A stretch of 64,000 nucleotides of DNA, taken from Pseudomonas poae (GTDB lineage Bacteria > Pseudomonadota > Gammaproteobacteria > Pseudomonadales > Pseudomonadaceae). Positions within the stretch are counted from its first letter, which is position 1. Each line of letters opens with the position of its first letter. The stretch spans positions 4,221,001 to 4,285,000 of the forward strand of contig CP110972.1 in NCBI GenBank assembly GCA_028869255.1, given 5' to 3'. The notes beneath the pieces were generated by a model. That model was not told where the DNA came from and did no database searches. It saw only the letters and a program-made list of their open reading frames with translations. Shown piece by piece: positions 8,332 to 15,800 of the stretch. The position numbers and the translations under genes were made by a program.

Positions 8332-8748
8332 TCAGCAGCCGCCAGAGCGGCTCAATGCTCTGTGATTCAATCTCGCCAACACTAGATCGTGCAATCGCTG
8401 CACCCAATTGCGATAGGTTCTATCTGCAGTTGCCTCCAACCCTAGCAATCGCATTTGCTCAACAACGGACAACTCCCTCTCCGGCAAGTAACGCAGACTC
8501 GCCAGTTTGGCTAGCCGCTGGCCCTGCTCACCCTGATGCTGCAACCAGGCCAACGCAGCTTCGACTTCCCTCGCTATGTGATCGGGACCAGCTCCAACGA
8601 GCAAATCGCGCACGCCCGGCGTGCCACGAGGCATCAGTCCACCAAAGCGCATCAACGTACCCAGTGGACTGCCAAGACTGCGCTCAGCATTGCAACGCCG
8701 GGTCTGCTCCCCCCAATGACGCATCAGGTTTTCGATTTCAGGAATCAT
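8332..8748 (-). CDS. Phage protein of unknown function, possible late-gene regulator by position
   Basis: 138 residues from the ATG at 8748, which has an AGGTGA ribosome site 5 nt upstream; an ATG at 8766 is the alternative. The C-terminal third (VVEQMRLLGLEATADRTYRNWVQRLHDLVLARL) resembles a helix-turn-helix. The gene lies where lambdoid phages carry the antiterminator Q, between replication genes and holin, which is the only reason to suggest a late regulator. No Q-family motif is identifiable by eye. Confidence 0.6.
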   Translation of the reverse strand: MIPEIENLMRHWGEQTRRCNAERSLGSPLGTLMRFGGLMPRGTPGVRDLLVGAGPDHIAREVEAALAWLQHQGEQGQRLAKLASLRYLPERELSVVEQMRLLGLEATADRTYRNWVQRLHDLVLARLNHRALSRSGGC

Positions 8749-8772
8749 CGTCTTCACCTCGCTCATTCATCT

Positions 8773-9005
8773 GGTGACATTGGTGACGCGCTGGTGACGC
8801 TGAAACGCCTTTAAATTCAAAGCTGTCACCAATGACACTAGTGCCACCAATTAAAAAGTAATTACACGGTACGCAGCCGGTGACGGGGGCGTACCGTGTA
8901 TTGCATGCACGAATCGGTAGTGACACCGGTGACATTGGTGACACCGTTGATCTGCAACGTTTTTTGAATGCGTCGGCTGGTGACATGGCCGGTGACACTG
9001 GTGAC
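8773..9005. repeat. GGTGACA iteron-like repeats downstream of the primase gene
   Basis: About ten GGTGAC(A/G) units occur in 233 nt, mostly on the plus strand, several spaced 9-11 nt apart (clusters near 8773-8798, 8919-8941 and 8978-9004) with one inverted copy near 8824. The interval separates the primase/helicase from the next phage gene. Clustered direct repeats next to a replication protein suggest a phage replication origin, but this is inference. Confidence 0.55.
8863..8900. repeat. Perfect 12-bp inverted repeat inside the iteron cluster
   Basis: Arms TACACGGTACGC (8863-8874) and GCGTACCGTGTA (8889-8900) are exact reverse complements around a 14-nt loop, which itself contains one GGTGAC unit. 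There is no T run, so a terminator is unlikely. A cruciform or protein-binding site within a replication origin is a reasonable guess. Confidence 0.7.
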
Positions 9006-9007
9006 AT

Positions 9008-11350
9008 CTACGCAGCTTGATCCTCCGCCTGCGGCCGGACATAAGGGCGAATCCGCTCCAAGGTTCCGGCGACGCGTTTCTGCTTTTCCTTCACCCAGCC
9101 CAACCGTCGCAGGATATCTGCCACGCGCCTTTGCTCCGGTTTGTTCATCCTCGCCAGGTCCATTTGCAGGGCGTGTTTGAGCAGGCCCATGACCGTCACT
9201 TCAGTGATCGGCCCAAACAACCCGTCGGGGTAGTACAGTTGAGGTGCATGGCCTTCCAAGTATTTGATGATGGGCTCCTCCCACGGATCTTCGACGTAGC
9301 GGGAATCCTGCTCTTCTCGGGCCAGCTCTTGCGGGTAGTTCCACCATTGAAAGCCTGTGCAGTACAGATGCAACGCCTCAGCCCAAAGCTGATCCCGCCA
9401 TTGCCGGATATAGGCGACGTCAGCCTTGCGGCACAACACCGGTAAGAATCGCCGTGCCCCGGTGGGGTCGCTGAGGTAAGCATCGGCGTTGGTGGTGCCC
9501 ATGAAAATGCACTGCCGTGGATGGCTGCGCGCATGGCGATCATAAGGCGCACGGTATTTGTCATCGCGCCGGGTGATCGCCATTTTCACTTGGTTGATAT
9601 CGGCCTTGGAGAAGCTCTGCATCTCGCCAATCTCGACCACAGAGTTGCCCTGCATGGTGACGTAGAAGTCTTTGTTGGTCGGTGGCTCGCTGGTTTCCAG
9701 ATACCACTCGAAACCAAACAGCTCAGCGATACAGGAGGATTTGCCCTGCCCTTGCCCGCCTTCCAGCACCACCATTTCGTCGACTTTGCAGCCGGGAATG
9801 AAGATGCGTGCAATCGAGGACACAGGAATGGATTGGCCGATGTGCGCGGTGTAGGGGTTGATGTCGGCGCCAAACACCGTGGGCAGCAGCATCTCCAGGC
9901 GGGGCTGATCATCCCAAGGTGGTAGTGATTCAAGCCAATTGCGTACGGGGTGAAAGCGATGCTCCCAGGCAACCATCCGCACCGCCTCGTCGGCGACAGC
10001 ACTGCTGCGCAGGTGCAGGCTCCACACCATCTGCAGCCACACCAGCGTCTTGCTGGCATCGACATCCTGCCATGGGCCTTTTTCACCGTCTGGCGTAGGA
10101 GGTGGCTTGAGTTTGTCGATGCGGTCGGCGAATTCGTTGTAGGCAAGGACGCCCTGCCATTCGGGTGTGTGCTTGAGGACCAAATAAGCATTGGCGAGTT
10201 GGGACCGTAAGGCTCCCTCCTCGGTACGCCGTAAAAGCGCTTTCCAGTCATCACTTTCGACGATAGCGCCGCTCGGGCGCTTGCACGATCTTGGAGCTTT
10301 TTCTGTAGGAGTTAGACCTAACAGCTTCGCGGCTGCTTTCACCGCCCGCGATACATCACCGTCATGCTCCAGCAAGCAATAGACCGCGAAGGCATCGTTC
10401 TGGTGACCATTGGCGAGTGGGTCTGACGCGTGATGTGAATACACGCGGCCCTCAGTTACGGTAATACCGGGTAAGCCTGTGCTGCTATGGGGGCAGAGCC
10501 ACTTTCGGCCATGTTTGGTGTAGCCGTGATCGGCCAGCATTGCCTCAACGTCATGGGCGCGGTTGAACTCATCGATCACCGACGGGTGCTTTCCTGGCTC
10601 AGTTTGCTTCGGTTTGCGCACAGGCGGTTTAGGTGTGGGCTTCCACGGGCAACTTGCGTCGGCATCACGCTTGAACAGCTCCCAGTTCTGCCAGGCTTTA
10701 AGTAGCTCAGGAAGCAGCACCGGAAAACCTTCAGCCGACGGTGGGTTCCTCCAGGTGTAAGGCTTGCCTGTTCCGGGATGAATGGAGGGTGGCAGCACGT
10801 CCTGAACAAGCCCGGCTCGGAGCTCGAAAACCGTGAACGCCTTGTACTTGTCCGCCAGCGTTCTCGCTGCTGCTTCAGCAGCTTGATCCCCAGAGGCCTT
10901 GGCCTCTTTCGCCATCGCGATAGCGCTTTTGAATTTCGAACCATCAGGATCGCTTTCACGTGGCCACGCTAACGCATGTCGGCTGAGTTCCACTTCGTCC
11001 GGCACACGAAACAGAATCCTCATACGTGCAGGGTTACCAATTACGCACGGGAAGGCGCTCGCCAATTCATCCAGATCAAGGCCCAACTGATCGAACAAAA
11101 CTTGCCGCGCCCACTGCACATCATCCACGTCCAGCGAACACAGGTGACTCGGCCCCAAGACCACGCCCATGTTGTGTTTGGGATGATCACGCCAGAAGTC
11201 CGCAGCCTGCTCGGCGTCGGTGAAATAGCCGTCCGGCTGATTCCAAGCATTGCCCTTGGGCGCCTTCTGACGAGGCTCAATGGGGACGAGGGCTAGGTTG
11301 AACAGTTCAACGTAGCGCTTTGCCCAGTCAGAGGATGTTGGCCGTTGCAT
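9008..11350 (-). CDS. Phage bifunctional primase-polymerase / VirE-type helicase
   Basis: 780 residues. The N-terminal 250 residues look like a Prim-Pol domain: MGVVLGPSHLCSLDVDD with the metal-binding acidic cluster at about 72-77 and a downstream basic/His segment. After a linker comes a VirE-like P-loop ATPase domain with Walker A EGGQGQGKSS (about 530-539), followed by a TNKDFYVTMQGNSVVEIGEMQ block with acidic Walker B-type residues. It should synthesise primers and unwind the origin. Its stop is next to the GGTGACA repeats and its start is 9 nt from the small Cro-like gene's stop, which suggests one early operon. Confidence 0.9.
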   Translation of the reverse strand: MQRPTSSDWAKRYVELFNLALVPIEPRQKAPKGNAWNQPDGYFTDAEQAADFWRDHPKHNMGVVLGPSHLCSLDVDDVQWARQVLFDQLGLDLDELASAFPCVIGNPARMRILFRVPDEVELSRHALAWPRESDPDGSKFKSAIAMAKEAKASGDQAAEAAARTLADKYKAFTVFELRAGLVQDVLPPSIHPGTGKPYTWRNPPSAEGFPVLLPELLKAWQNWELFKRDADASCPWKPTPKPPVRKPKQTEPGKHPSVIDEFNRAHDVEAMLADHGYTKHGRKWLCPHSSTGLPGITVTEGRVYSHHASDPLANGHQNDAFAVYCLLEHDGDVSRAVKAAAKLLGLTPTEKAPRSCKRPSGAIVESDDWKALLRRTEEGALRSQLANAYLVLKHTPEWQGVLAYNEFADRIDKLKPPPTPDGEKGPWQDVDASKTLVWLQMVWSLHLRSSAVADEAVRMVAWEHRFHPVRNWLESLPPWDDQPRLEMLLPTVFGADINPYTAHIGQSIPVSSIARIFIPGCKVDEMVVLEGGQGQGKSSCIAELFGFEWYLETSEPPTNKDFYVTMQGNSVVEIGEMQSFSKADINQVKMAITRRDDKYRAPYDRHARSHPRQCIFMGTTNADAYLSDPTGARRFLPVLCRKADVAYIRQWRDQLWAEALHLYCTGFQWWNYPQELAREEQDSRYVEDPWEEPIIKYLEGHAPQLYYPDGLFGPITEVTVMGLLKHALQMDLARMNKPEQRRVADILRRLGWVKEKQKRVAGTLERIRPYVRPQAEDQAA

Positions 11351-11359
11351 CGCGCAACC

Positions 11360-11569
11360 TTACGCGGCCGTAGCTTTTCTACGGCCGCCAACAGGCCGAA
11401 TCTCGAAGGCCGAGTAACGGCCCTGCTTATCGACCTGAATGCGGATATCACGACCCGAGCTCAGCATCTGTGACACTGCGCTTTGCGAAACGCCCAGCAG
11501 TTTTCCGAGTTCCGGCTGGGTGCGACCGTGAGCAAAATCCTTCAGTGAAATACCAATATCGTCGTCCAT
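11360..11569 (-). CDS. Cro/YdaS-type transcriptional regulator
   Basis: 69 residues. A helix-turn-helix is clear in RTQPELGKLLGVSQSAVSQML (about residues 16-36), followed by a short basic tail (GGRRKATAA). It is the first gene of the leftward early operon and is transcribed divergently from the S24 repressor, the standard cro position. A GAGG sequence lies just before the ATG. Confidence 0.85.
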   Translation of the reverse strand: MDDDIGISLKDFAHGRTQPELGKLLGVSQSAVSQMLSSGRDIRIQVDKQGRYSAFEIRPVGGRRKATAA

Positions 11570-11682
11570 TCCTCAATACCTCGAATGGTTTTGGACTATA
11601 GATATTAGTAATACTTCTTTTACATCTCAACCGCCAATATGTAAAAGTATGCGGAAATAAGCCTCCCTTATATTTTCAGCCT
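11570..11682. promoter_or_regulatory. Divergent cro/repressor operator region
   Basis: 113 nt of AT-rich DNA between the two regulator genes. It contains an 11-bp palindrome TATTAGTAATA (11603-11613) and a pair of related inverted elements: ATACTTCTTTTACAT (11611-11625) and ATGTAAAAGTAT (11639-11650), which pair except for a 3-nt insertion. These are the best operator candidates for the lysis-lysogeny switch. Confidence 0.65.
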
Positions 11683-12480
11683 ATGTCAGATCAGCCAGAA
11701 CACATCCGCGAAGAAGCCGCTCGCCTGCTTGCGATTTACAAGAACCGAAAGCGTCTGTTTCCAGCTTTGACGCAGAAAAAGCTCGGGGAAAAATGCCGCT
11801 GGGAAGGGCAAAGCGTCGTCAGCCAGTACATGACAGGGAAGATTCCTTTAAACATGCCCGCGCTGCTGAAATTCGCCGCGCTATTGGAGTTTCAACCCGC
11901 CGAAGTCAGCACCCGCCTCTTCCCAGATTTTCCGATTGAAGGTTTCAACATTGGCCCTCTGCCGACTAACATCGGCGCTTCCTTCCTTCGTGCCCTGGGT
12001 GAAACCGACGTGAGCTCGCCACCACCCTCCGGCTTAAACAACAAAATCCCACTGGCTCCTGGAGATATCGAAGTCGACCTCTATCACGAGGTCAATCGCG
12101 CGGACGGTAAGGGCTCCGAGGTCAAGCTTGGTGGCGGAAGAACGATGCCTTGCAGCCGTCGCGATCTGTACTTGAAGAAAATCACGCCTGAGTCTGTGGC
12201 GGGAATCTTTGTTGAAGGCACCAGTATGGAACCGGTGCTGCCCGAAGGTAGCCGAGTTGCAATTGATACCTCAGCAAAGCAGATCCATGACGGGAAGATG
12301 TACCTCCTCGATTACAAAGGCCAGCTCCGACTACGCCTCGTCTACAAACTGCCAGAAAATGGGTTGCGACTGCGCAGCTACAACAACGACGAGTATCCTG
12401 AGGAAAATTGGGACGGCAATTTTGTTTCTAAAAATATCCGAATTCTCGGCAAGGTCTTCTGGTATTCAGTGCTTATCTAG
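11683..12480 (+). CDS. Prophage repressor with S24 peptidase domain (CI/PrtR-like)
   Basis: 265 residues. The N-terminal helix-turn-helix spans roughly residues 28-50 (ALTQKKLGEKCRWEGQSVVSQYM). The C-terminal LexA/S24 fold has the nucleophile in GTSMEPVLPEGS and a Lys-containing strand (YLLDYKGQLRLRLVYK). The linker has no Ala-Gly or Cys-Gly dipeptide, the usual self-cleavage site, so the cleavage position cannot be assigned. It should maintain lysogeny by repressing the divergent cro operon. PrtN-family activators downstream recall the PrtR/PrtN circuit of pyocin regulation. Confidence 0.88.
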   Translation: MSDQPEHIREEAARLLAIYKNRKRLFPALTQKKLGEKCRWEGQSVVSQYMTGKIPLNMPALLKFAALLEFQPAEVSTRLFPDFPIEGFNIGPLPTNIGASFLRALGETDVSSPPPSGLNNKIPLAPGDIEVDLYHEVNRADGKGSEVKLGGGRTMPCSRRDLYLKKITPESVAGIFVEGTSMEPVLPEGSRVAIDTSAKQIHDGKMYLLDYKGQLRLRLVYKLPENGLRLRSYNNDEYPEENWDGNFVSKNIRILGKVFWYSVLI

Positions 12481-12624
12481 CGTGATGATCAGAAATATCT
12501 TTCAGCCATACCAGCCACATTCCCCCATGACCTATACAACTCTCACCGAAAGCACAGTTGACAGAATAAATTAGTGATCCTAATTTTTAGCCATTATCAC
12601 TTCGCTGCTTGAGGTGTAGCGATC

Positions 12625-12819
12625 ATGAACACTAAAAAACTGAAATCACCGCAGGTGTACCTTCACCCAGCCGTCTCACAGCGCGCCCAAATTGAAGCCC
12701 TTCAAAAGCGCATCGGCCAATTACTGATCATCATCGGTCAGCGTTCAAATGGGCCAAAACCACCGACGCCTATTGCCTACCATGATGACATCGATCCCTG
12801 GGGCGGCGACGCCGCCTAA
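12625..12819 (+). CDS. Small hypothetical prophage protein
   Basis: 64 residues. No family recognised. The middle (AQIEALQKRIGQLLIIIGQ) could form an amphipathic or coiled-coil helix and the tail is Pro/Asp-rich. It lies between the repressor and the PrtN-like genes on the same strand. A GAGGTGTAGCGATC stretch before the ATG provides a ribosome site, which supports real translation. Confidence 0.55.
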   Translation: MNTKKLKSPQVYLHPAVSQRAQIEALQKRIGQLLIIIGQRSNGPKPPTPIAYHDDIDPWGGDAA

Positions 12820-12867
12820 ACCACTGCACGTCAACGCCCAGGAGCGCGATGACGGGAGATAAACACT

Positions 12868-13134
12868 ATGAGCCCAACACTCGACCAACTACGCCGCGAA
12901 TGGAGCACGCCCTGCCCCACGCTGTCGGCTGTGCGTCAGCGGTACTTTCCGCACATCAAGACCGACCGGTACATGCTGCATGAGATCAACTCCGGTCGTA
13001 TTCCTGTCAGGTACACGCGGCTGCATGGGTCGATCAGATCTGCACCAGTGATCTATTTGCATGACTTGGCGGACTATCTAGACTCCTGCGCACCACCGAC
13101 CAACAGCACAACAGAACAGGAGAAGCGACTATGA
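12868..13134 (+). CDS. PrtN-related DNA-binding protein
   Basis: 88 residues. The layout TLSAVRQRYFPHIKTDRYMLHEINSGRIPV...VIYLHDLADYLDS matches the pattern of the next gene (a first helix, a K/R-rich recognition region, then a strand followed by HDLADYLD), which points to a PrtN-family or winged-helix fold. Its stop overlaps the next ATG by 4 nt (ATGA), so the two are co-translated. The pair looks like a tandem duplication that has diverged. Confidence 0.75.
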   Translation: MSPTLDQLRREWSTPCPTLSAVRQRYFPHIKTDRYMLHEINSGRIPVRYTRLHGSIRSAPVIYLHDLADYLDSCAPPTNSTTEQEKRL

Positions 13135-13409
13135 ACACCCTGTTCTTGCTGATGGCCCAATACAACGGCCAAGCCGTCATCCCCTTGGAAACCGTGTGTC
13201 GGGACTATTTGAACCTGAGCTACGAACAAGCCAAACGCAAGCAACTGGCAGGCGAGTTGGATCTGCCTATTATCCGGCTAGGGGGGCGCTCCCAAAAATC
13301 AGCATTAGGAATTCACCTGAGCGACCTGGCTAACTACATCGACAAGCAACGAGACGCAGCGGTCAAGGAACTGGACCAACTGATGGGGCGTTATAAGCGC
13401 AATAGCTAG
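13131..13409 (+). CDS. prtN: Pyocin activator PrtN family protein
   Basis: 92 residues. MNTLFLLMAQYNGQAVIPLE at the start and QKSALGIHLSDLANYIDKQR at the end are the signature blocks of PrtN, the activator of pyocin genes in Pseudomonas aeruginosa, where PrtR represses it until DNA damage. Here it lies inside a prophage, downstream of an S24 repressor. It may activate phage genes, or act in trans on a host tailocin cluster outside the window; the sequence cannot decide. A GGAG ribosome site lies 9 nt before the ATG. Confidence 0.9.
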   Translation: MNTLFLLMAQYNGQAVIPLETVCRDYLNLSYEQAKRKQLAGELDLPIIRLGGRSQKSALGIHLSDLANYIDKQRDAAVKELDQLMGRYKRNS

Positions 13410-13534
13410 ACCAACGGTTTGACAGAGACGTTGTTATTGTCGACATCTGAAACGAGATTGAGAAATGGATAGCAGGCACTGTGATCGGAGAAACGTCAGG
13501 CGCTCGAATTGGGCTTGAATAGAGGTATCGCATC

Positions 13535-13771
13535 ATGGAATCACGACCACACACCCAACTGATCGGGAACCCAGAGGTTCAGGCAATGCTGGGGATGCAA
13601 AGCATCTCTGGCCTGAACAAGCTCAGGGTGCGCGACAAGACCTTTCCAAAACCCATCAAGACCAGCGACGCACGGCAAGCCAAGGTGCGTTTTGATCTAG
13701 CGGAGATTGAGCAGTGGATTGCCGCCAAGAAGGAACAACGTGATCGGCAGGCGGAAGCGACCACCGGATAA
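13535..13771 (+). CDS. AlpA-like regulator / possible excisionase
   Basis: 78 residues. The sequence GMQSISGLNKLRVRDKTFPKPIK followed by VRFDLAEIEQWIAAKKEQ is the compact MerR-like winged-helix pattern of AlpA proteins and phage excisionases. It sits near the prophage end, where excisionase usually partners integrase. No integrase gene lies beside it; a convergent toxin-antitoxin pair is there instead. Confidence 0.8.
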   Translation: MESRPHTQLIGNPEVQAMLGMQSISGLNKLRVRDKTFPKPIKTSDARQAKVRFDLAEIEQWIAAKKEQRDRQAEATTG

Positions 13772-13785
13772 GCGCCCTAGATAAC

Positions 13786-13818
13786 GCCCGACACAAGGCC
13801 GGGCGCTGGGCTAAACAT
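13786..13818. terminator. Possible hairpin between converging genes
   Basis: The stem CGCCCG/CGGGCG around a 9-nt loop lies in the 47-nt gap between the AlpA-like gene and the converging antitoxin gene. It lacks a T run on either strand, so it is only a weak terminator candidate. Confidence 0.3.
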
Positions 13819-14133
13819 TCAAACAGCGTTCAGCCGCTCAACCATATCCGGGAAGCGCTCAACCAGCTTAATCAACAGCGCCGCCTGAGCATTGGGCTTG
13901 GACTTCGACTGCTCCCAGTTTTTCAGCGTGTCAGGACTGGTCCTGATCTGCCGGGCGAATACGGGCTGTGACATGTGCAGCTTTTCACGGATGGAAATGA
14001 TCTCAGCAGCCGTCACCTCTGGCGGAGCAAGGGCCTCCACTTCGTACTGACGAAGCGTAATCTTCCCCTGCCGGTGTTCAGCCATCTCGCCAACACCCTG
14101 CATCAGTTCTGCAAACAGATCGCGCTTTTTCAT
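13819..14133 (-). CDS. higA: HigA-type antitoxin (XRE family)
   Basis: 104 residues. After an N-terminal toxin-binding helix (KRDLFAELMQGVGEMAEHR) comes a helix-turn-helix near residues 47-75 (REKLHMSQPVFARQIRTSPDTLKNWEQ). The ATG overlaps the toxin stop by 4 nt. It should bind and neutralise the toxin and autoregulate. The C-terminal half resembles the other two antitoxins here only in its helix-turn-helix, so it is a more distant relative. Confidence 0.88.
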   Translation of the reverse strand: MKKRDLFAELMQGVGEMAEHRQGKITLRQYEVEALAPPEVTAAEIISIREKLHMSQPVFARQIRTSPDTLKNWEQSKSKPNAQAALLIKLVERFPDMVERLNAV

Positions 14134-14474
14134 TTTCCACCTCGTTTTTTCAGCTCTGCATCAATCGCAGCTTTCAGTGCTTTCTCCTGATCAGCGGTCA
14201 GGTTCGCCATTTCATCCTTGTCGTAGATCGCAAACATCCAAAACTGACCGTCATTCATCAGCCAGTAGTAAATGACACGCAGCCCACCACGCTTTCCCTT
14301 GCCTCGGCGAGCGTCCTGCCAGCGGAGCTTTCTGAAGCCTCCGGTGCGCGGCATCACATCGCCTGCTTCAGGGTTCGCCTGCATTTCGGTCTGAAGCTGG
14401 CGATACTCATCGTCAGTCAGGTAGTCACCAACCGTAGCGGTGAAGCTTGTGGTTTCGAAGAAGACCGTTTTCAT
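14130..14474 (-). CDS. higB: RelE/HigB-family toxin
   Basis: 114 residues from the ATG at 14474 (MKTVFFETTSF); a start at 14492 would add six residues before the family's normal beginning. Features match the family: NPEAGDVMPRTGGFRKLRW, then the basic strand GKGKRGGLRVIYYW and a final LTADQEKALKAAIDAELKKRGGK helix. It is the second complete toxin-antitoxin module in the prophage and closes its right end, a position that would select against loss of the element. Confidence 0.88.
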   Translation of the reverse strand: MKTVFFETTSFTATVGDYLTDDEYRQLQTEMQANPEAGDVMPRTGGFRKLRWQDARRGKGKRGGLRVIYYWLMNDGQFWMFAIYDKDEMANLTADQEKALKAAIDAELKKRGGK

Positions 14475-14653
14475 AGATAAAAGTATAGGCAAGTTGCTTA
14501 CACTTAAAATAACTCATCCACGGGCCTTCGTCACCCCCAGCGCGCTGCGTCGTGACAGGCGGTGCGGGGTCCTCCGATCTGAAAATTCTTGTATAGCGGC
14601 TTGTATAGCGAACCCAAAAAAAAAGCCCTGAAACCCGCGCACCACGTGGCCCA

Positions 14654-14676
14654 TTCGACCCCCTCTACCCGCTCCA
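14654..14676 (+). other. Possible attachment-site remnant (tRNA-Gly 3'-end-like)
   Basis: The 23 nt start with TTCGAC and end with CTACCCGCTCCA. That resembles the T-loop to discriminator part of a bacterial tRNA-Gly (CCC or GCC), whose 3' end is typically CCCGCTCCA. The bases before it do not form the T stem and no tRNA body is present, so it is not a working tRNA. A duplicated 3' end of this kind is what prophage integration into a tRNA gene leaves at the distal junction. Confidence 0.35.
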
Positions 14677-14718
14677 CTCAAATAGTGGTCTCGCGTCAGG
14701 ATTTTCGACGGGGGATGC

Positions 14719-14753
14719 ATAAAAAACCGGTCCTTGGTGGCCGGTTTTTTTAT
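14719..14753. terminator. Bidirectional rho-independent terminator
   Basis: Complementary arms CATAAAAAACCGG (14719-14731) and CCGGTTTTTTTATG flank a 10-nt loop. The T run on either strand makes it usable in both directions. It insulates the prophage end from the host genes. Confidence 0.8.
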
Positions 14754-14794
14754 GGGCGAGATTTGAGGTCTCCGTGATTTATCTCGCGCAAACA

Positions 14795-14818
14795 TGTACA
14801 AAACAATATTTTTGTACA
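14795..14818. promoter_or_regulatory. Inverted repeat before the DUF3833 gene, operator candidate
   Basis: TGTACAAAA (14795-14803) and TTTTGTACA (14810-14818) are exact inverse copies around 6 nt. It lies about 55 nt before the DUF3833 start and may be a binding site for a dimeric regulator controlling that gene. The regulator is not identifiable. Confidence 0.4.
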
Positions 14819-14871
14819 AGTATCAGTCCTGAGCGATGGCACCGCGCCGCGCACGATCAGGGAGCCGGGCA

Positions 14872-15396
14872 ATGACGCGTCTATTGATTTCATTGTTGCT
14901 GGTGTTGAGTGTGAGCAGTTGCGGCAACGTGGGAGTCGACCACTACGCCGACCAGCAACCGCAGTTGGACCTGGAGCGCTTCTTCAGCAAGCCCGTAAAA
15001 GCCTGGGGCATCTTCCAGAAGCGTTCGGGTGAAGTCGCCAAGCGTTTTGAGGTCGATATCGCGAGCCGGCGCGAAGGCAACGCGTTGATTCTCGACGAGC
15101 GATTCCTCTACAGCGATGGCACGCGCCAGCAAAGGGTCTGGACACTGACCCCGGATGGCCCTGGACGCTGGCGCGGGCGAGCGGGTGATGTGGTCGGCGA
15201 GGCGATCGGCGAAGTGGCGGGTAACGCGCTGCGTTGGCGCTACCGACTCAACCTCCCGGTAGAGGGTGCCGCGTACGAGGTCAGCTTTGACGACTGGATG
15301 TACCTGATGGATGAGGACACGCTGATCAATCGTTCGAGCATGTCCAAATTCGGCGTTGAGTGGGGCCAGGTCACGTTGTTCTTTCGTCGCCAATGA
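14872..15396 (+). CDS. DUF3833 family lipoprotein
   Basis: 174 residues from the ATG at 14872; an earlier in-frame ATG at 14836 is not needed. A lipoprotein signal MTRLLISLLLVLSVSSCG ends in the lipobox Cys at residue 17. The mature part has the DUF3833 features: LERFFSKPVKAWGIFQKRSGEVAKRFEVDI, then LDERFLYSDGTRQQRVWTL, and a MYLMDEDTLINRSSMSKFG block near the end. Function unknown; in related genomes this family is often found near cyclopropane-fatty-acid genes, but none are visible here. Confidence 0.88.
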   Translation: MTRLLISLLLVLSVSSCGNVGVDHYADQQPQLDLERFFSKPVKAWGIFQKRSGEVAKRFEVDIASRREGNALILDERFLYSDGTRQQRVWTLTPDGPGRWRGRAGDVVGEAIGEVAGNALRWRYRLNLPVEGAAYEVSFDDWMYLMDEDTLINRSSMSKFGVEWGQVTLFFRRQ

Positions 15397-15419
15397 ACGA
15401 GCCAAAGTGAGGGTAAGTC

Positions 15420-15725
15420 ATGAATCTGCAAAAGCTGACTGAACTGGCCGGAAAGGGCGAGGTACATGAACTGGAGTTGTTATCGCTCGAGGGCGGTTTC
15501 TACCTGGCACGCATCAGCCTTGGTCATACCCAGACAACACTGATGAATGATGAGGGAAAGCCGTTGCGCATTGGCTCCACCACCCATCTGCGCGACCTGT
15601 TGCAGCGGGTGCCGCCGTTTCCCTGTGTGCTGGTGCAGCACTGCGTCCACGATGAAATGTGCGGTGTGCGTGAAGGGCCCATCGGTGCGTTGCGCATTCC
15701 GTTTTCGCTGACGTCGACGCTGTAA
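15420..15725 (+). CDS. DUF6482-like conserved Pseudomonas protein
   Basis: 101 residues, 23 nt after the DUF3833 gene and preceded by a GAGGGTAAG ribosome site. It begins with a short helix (MNLQKLTELAGKGEVHELELLSLEGG) followed by alternating strands (YLARISLG, TTLMNDEGKPL). There is no signal peptide and no membrane segment. I recognise the pattern as a small conserved Pseudomonas family of unknown role; the family name is tentative. Confidence 0.65.
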   Translation: MNLQKLTELAGKGEVHELELLSLEGGFYLARISLGHTQTTLMNDEGKPLRIGSTTHLRDLLQRVPPFPCVLVQHCVHDEMCGVREGPIGALRIPFSLTSTL

Positions 15726-15747
15726 GGCGTCACTGACTGATCAAACG

Positions 15748-15772
15748 AAAAACCGGCAAGTAGCCGGTTTCA
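15748..15772 (+). terminator. Rho-independent terminator after the DUF6482-like gene
   Basis: An 8-bp stem AAACCGGC/GCCGGTTT with a 5-nt loop starts about 25 nt after the stop. Only three T residues follow, so it is moderate in strength. Confidence 0.55.
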
Positions 15773-15800
15773 ACTGACTGAAATATTCCCTCTCAGGCAA

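Larger units (their letters stand above)
14475..14871. other. Prophage-chromosome junction region without genes
   Basis: About 400 nt with no convincing coding sequence. It contains a possible attachment remnant (14654-14676), a strong hairpin with T/A tracts (14719-14753) and an inverted repeat (14795-14818) just before the DUF3833 gene. The phage-to-host boundary probably lies here, because genes to the left are phage-like and those to the right are typical Pseudomonas chromosome. Confidence 0.55.

Noticed and set aside
8738..9007. A possible 89-residue protein with MSPVSP repeats
   Set aside because: The repeats come from translating the GGTGACA direct repeats; there is no ribosome site and the iteron explanation fits better.
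14641..14690. A possible complete tRNA or tmRNA gene
   Set aside because: Only a 3'-end-like segment is present: the T stem does not pair and no D or anticodon arm is visible.
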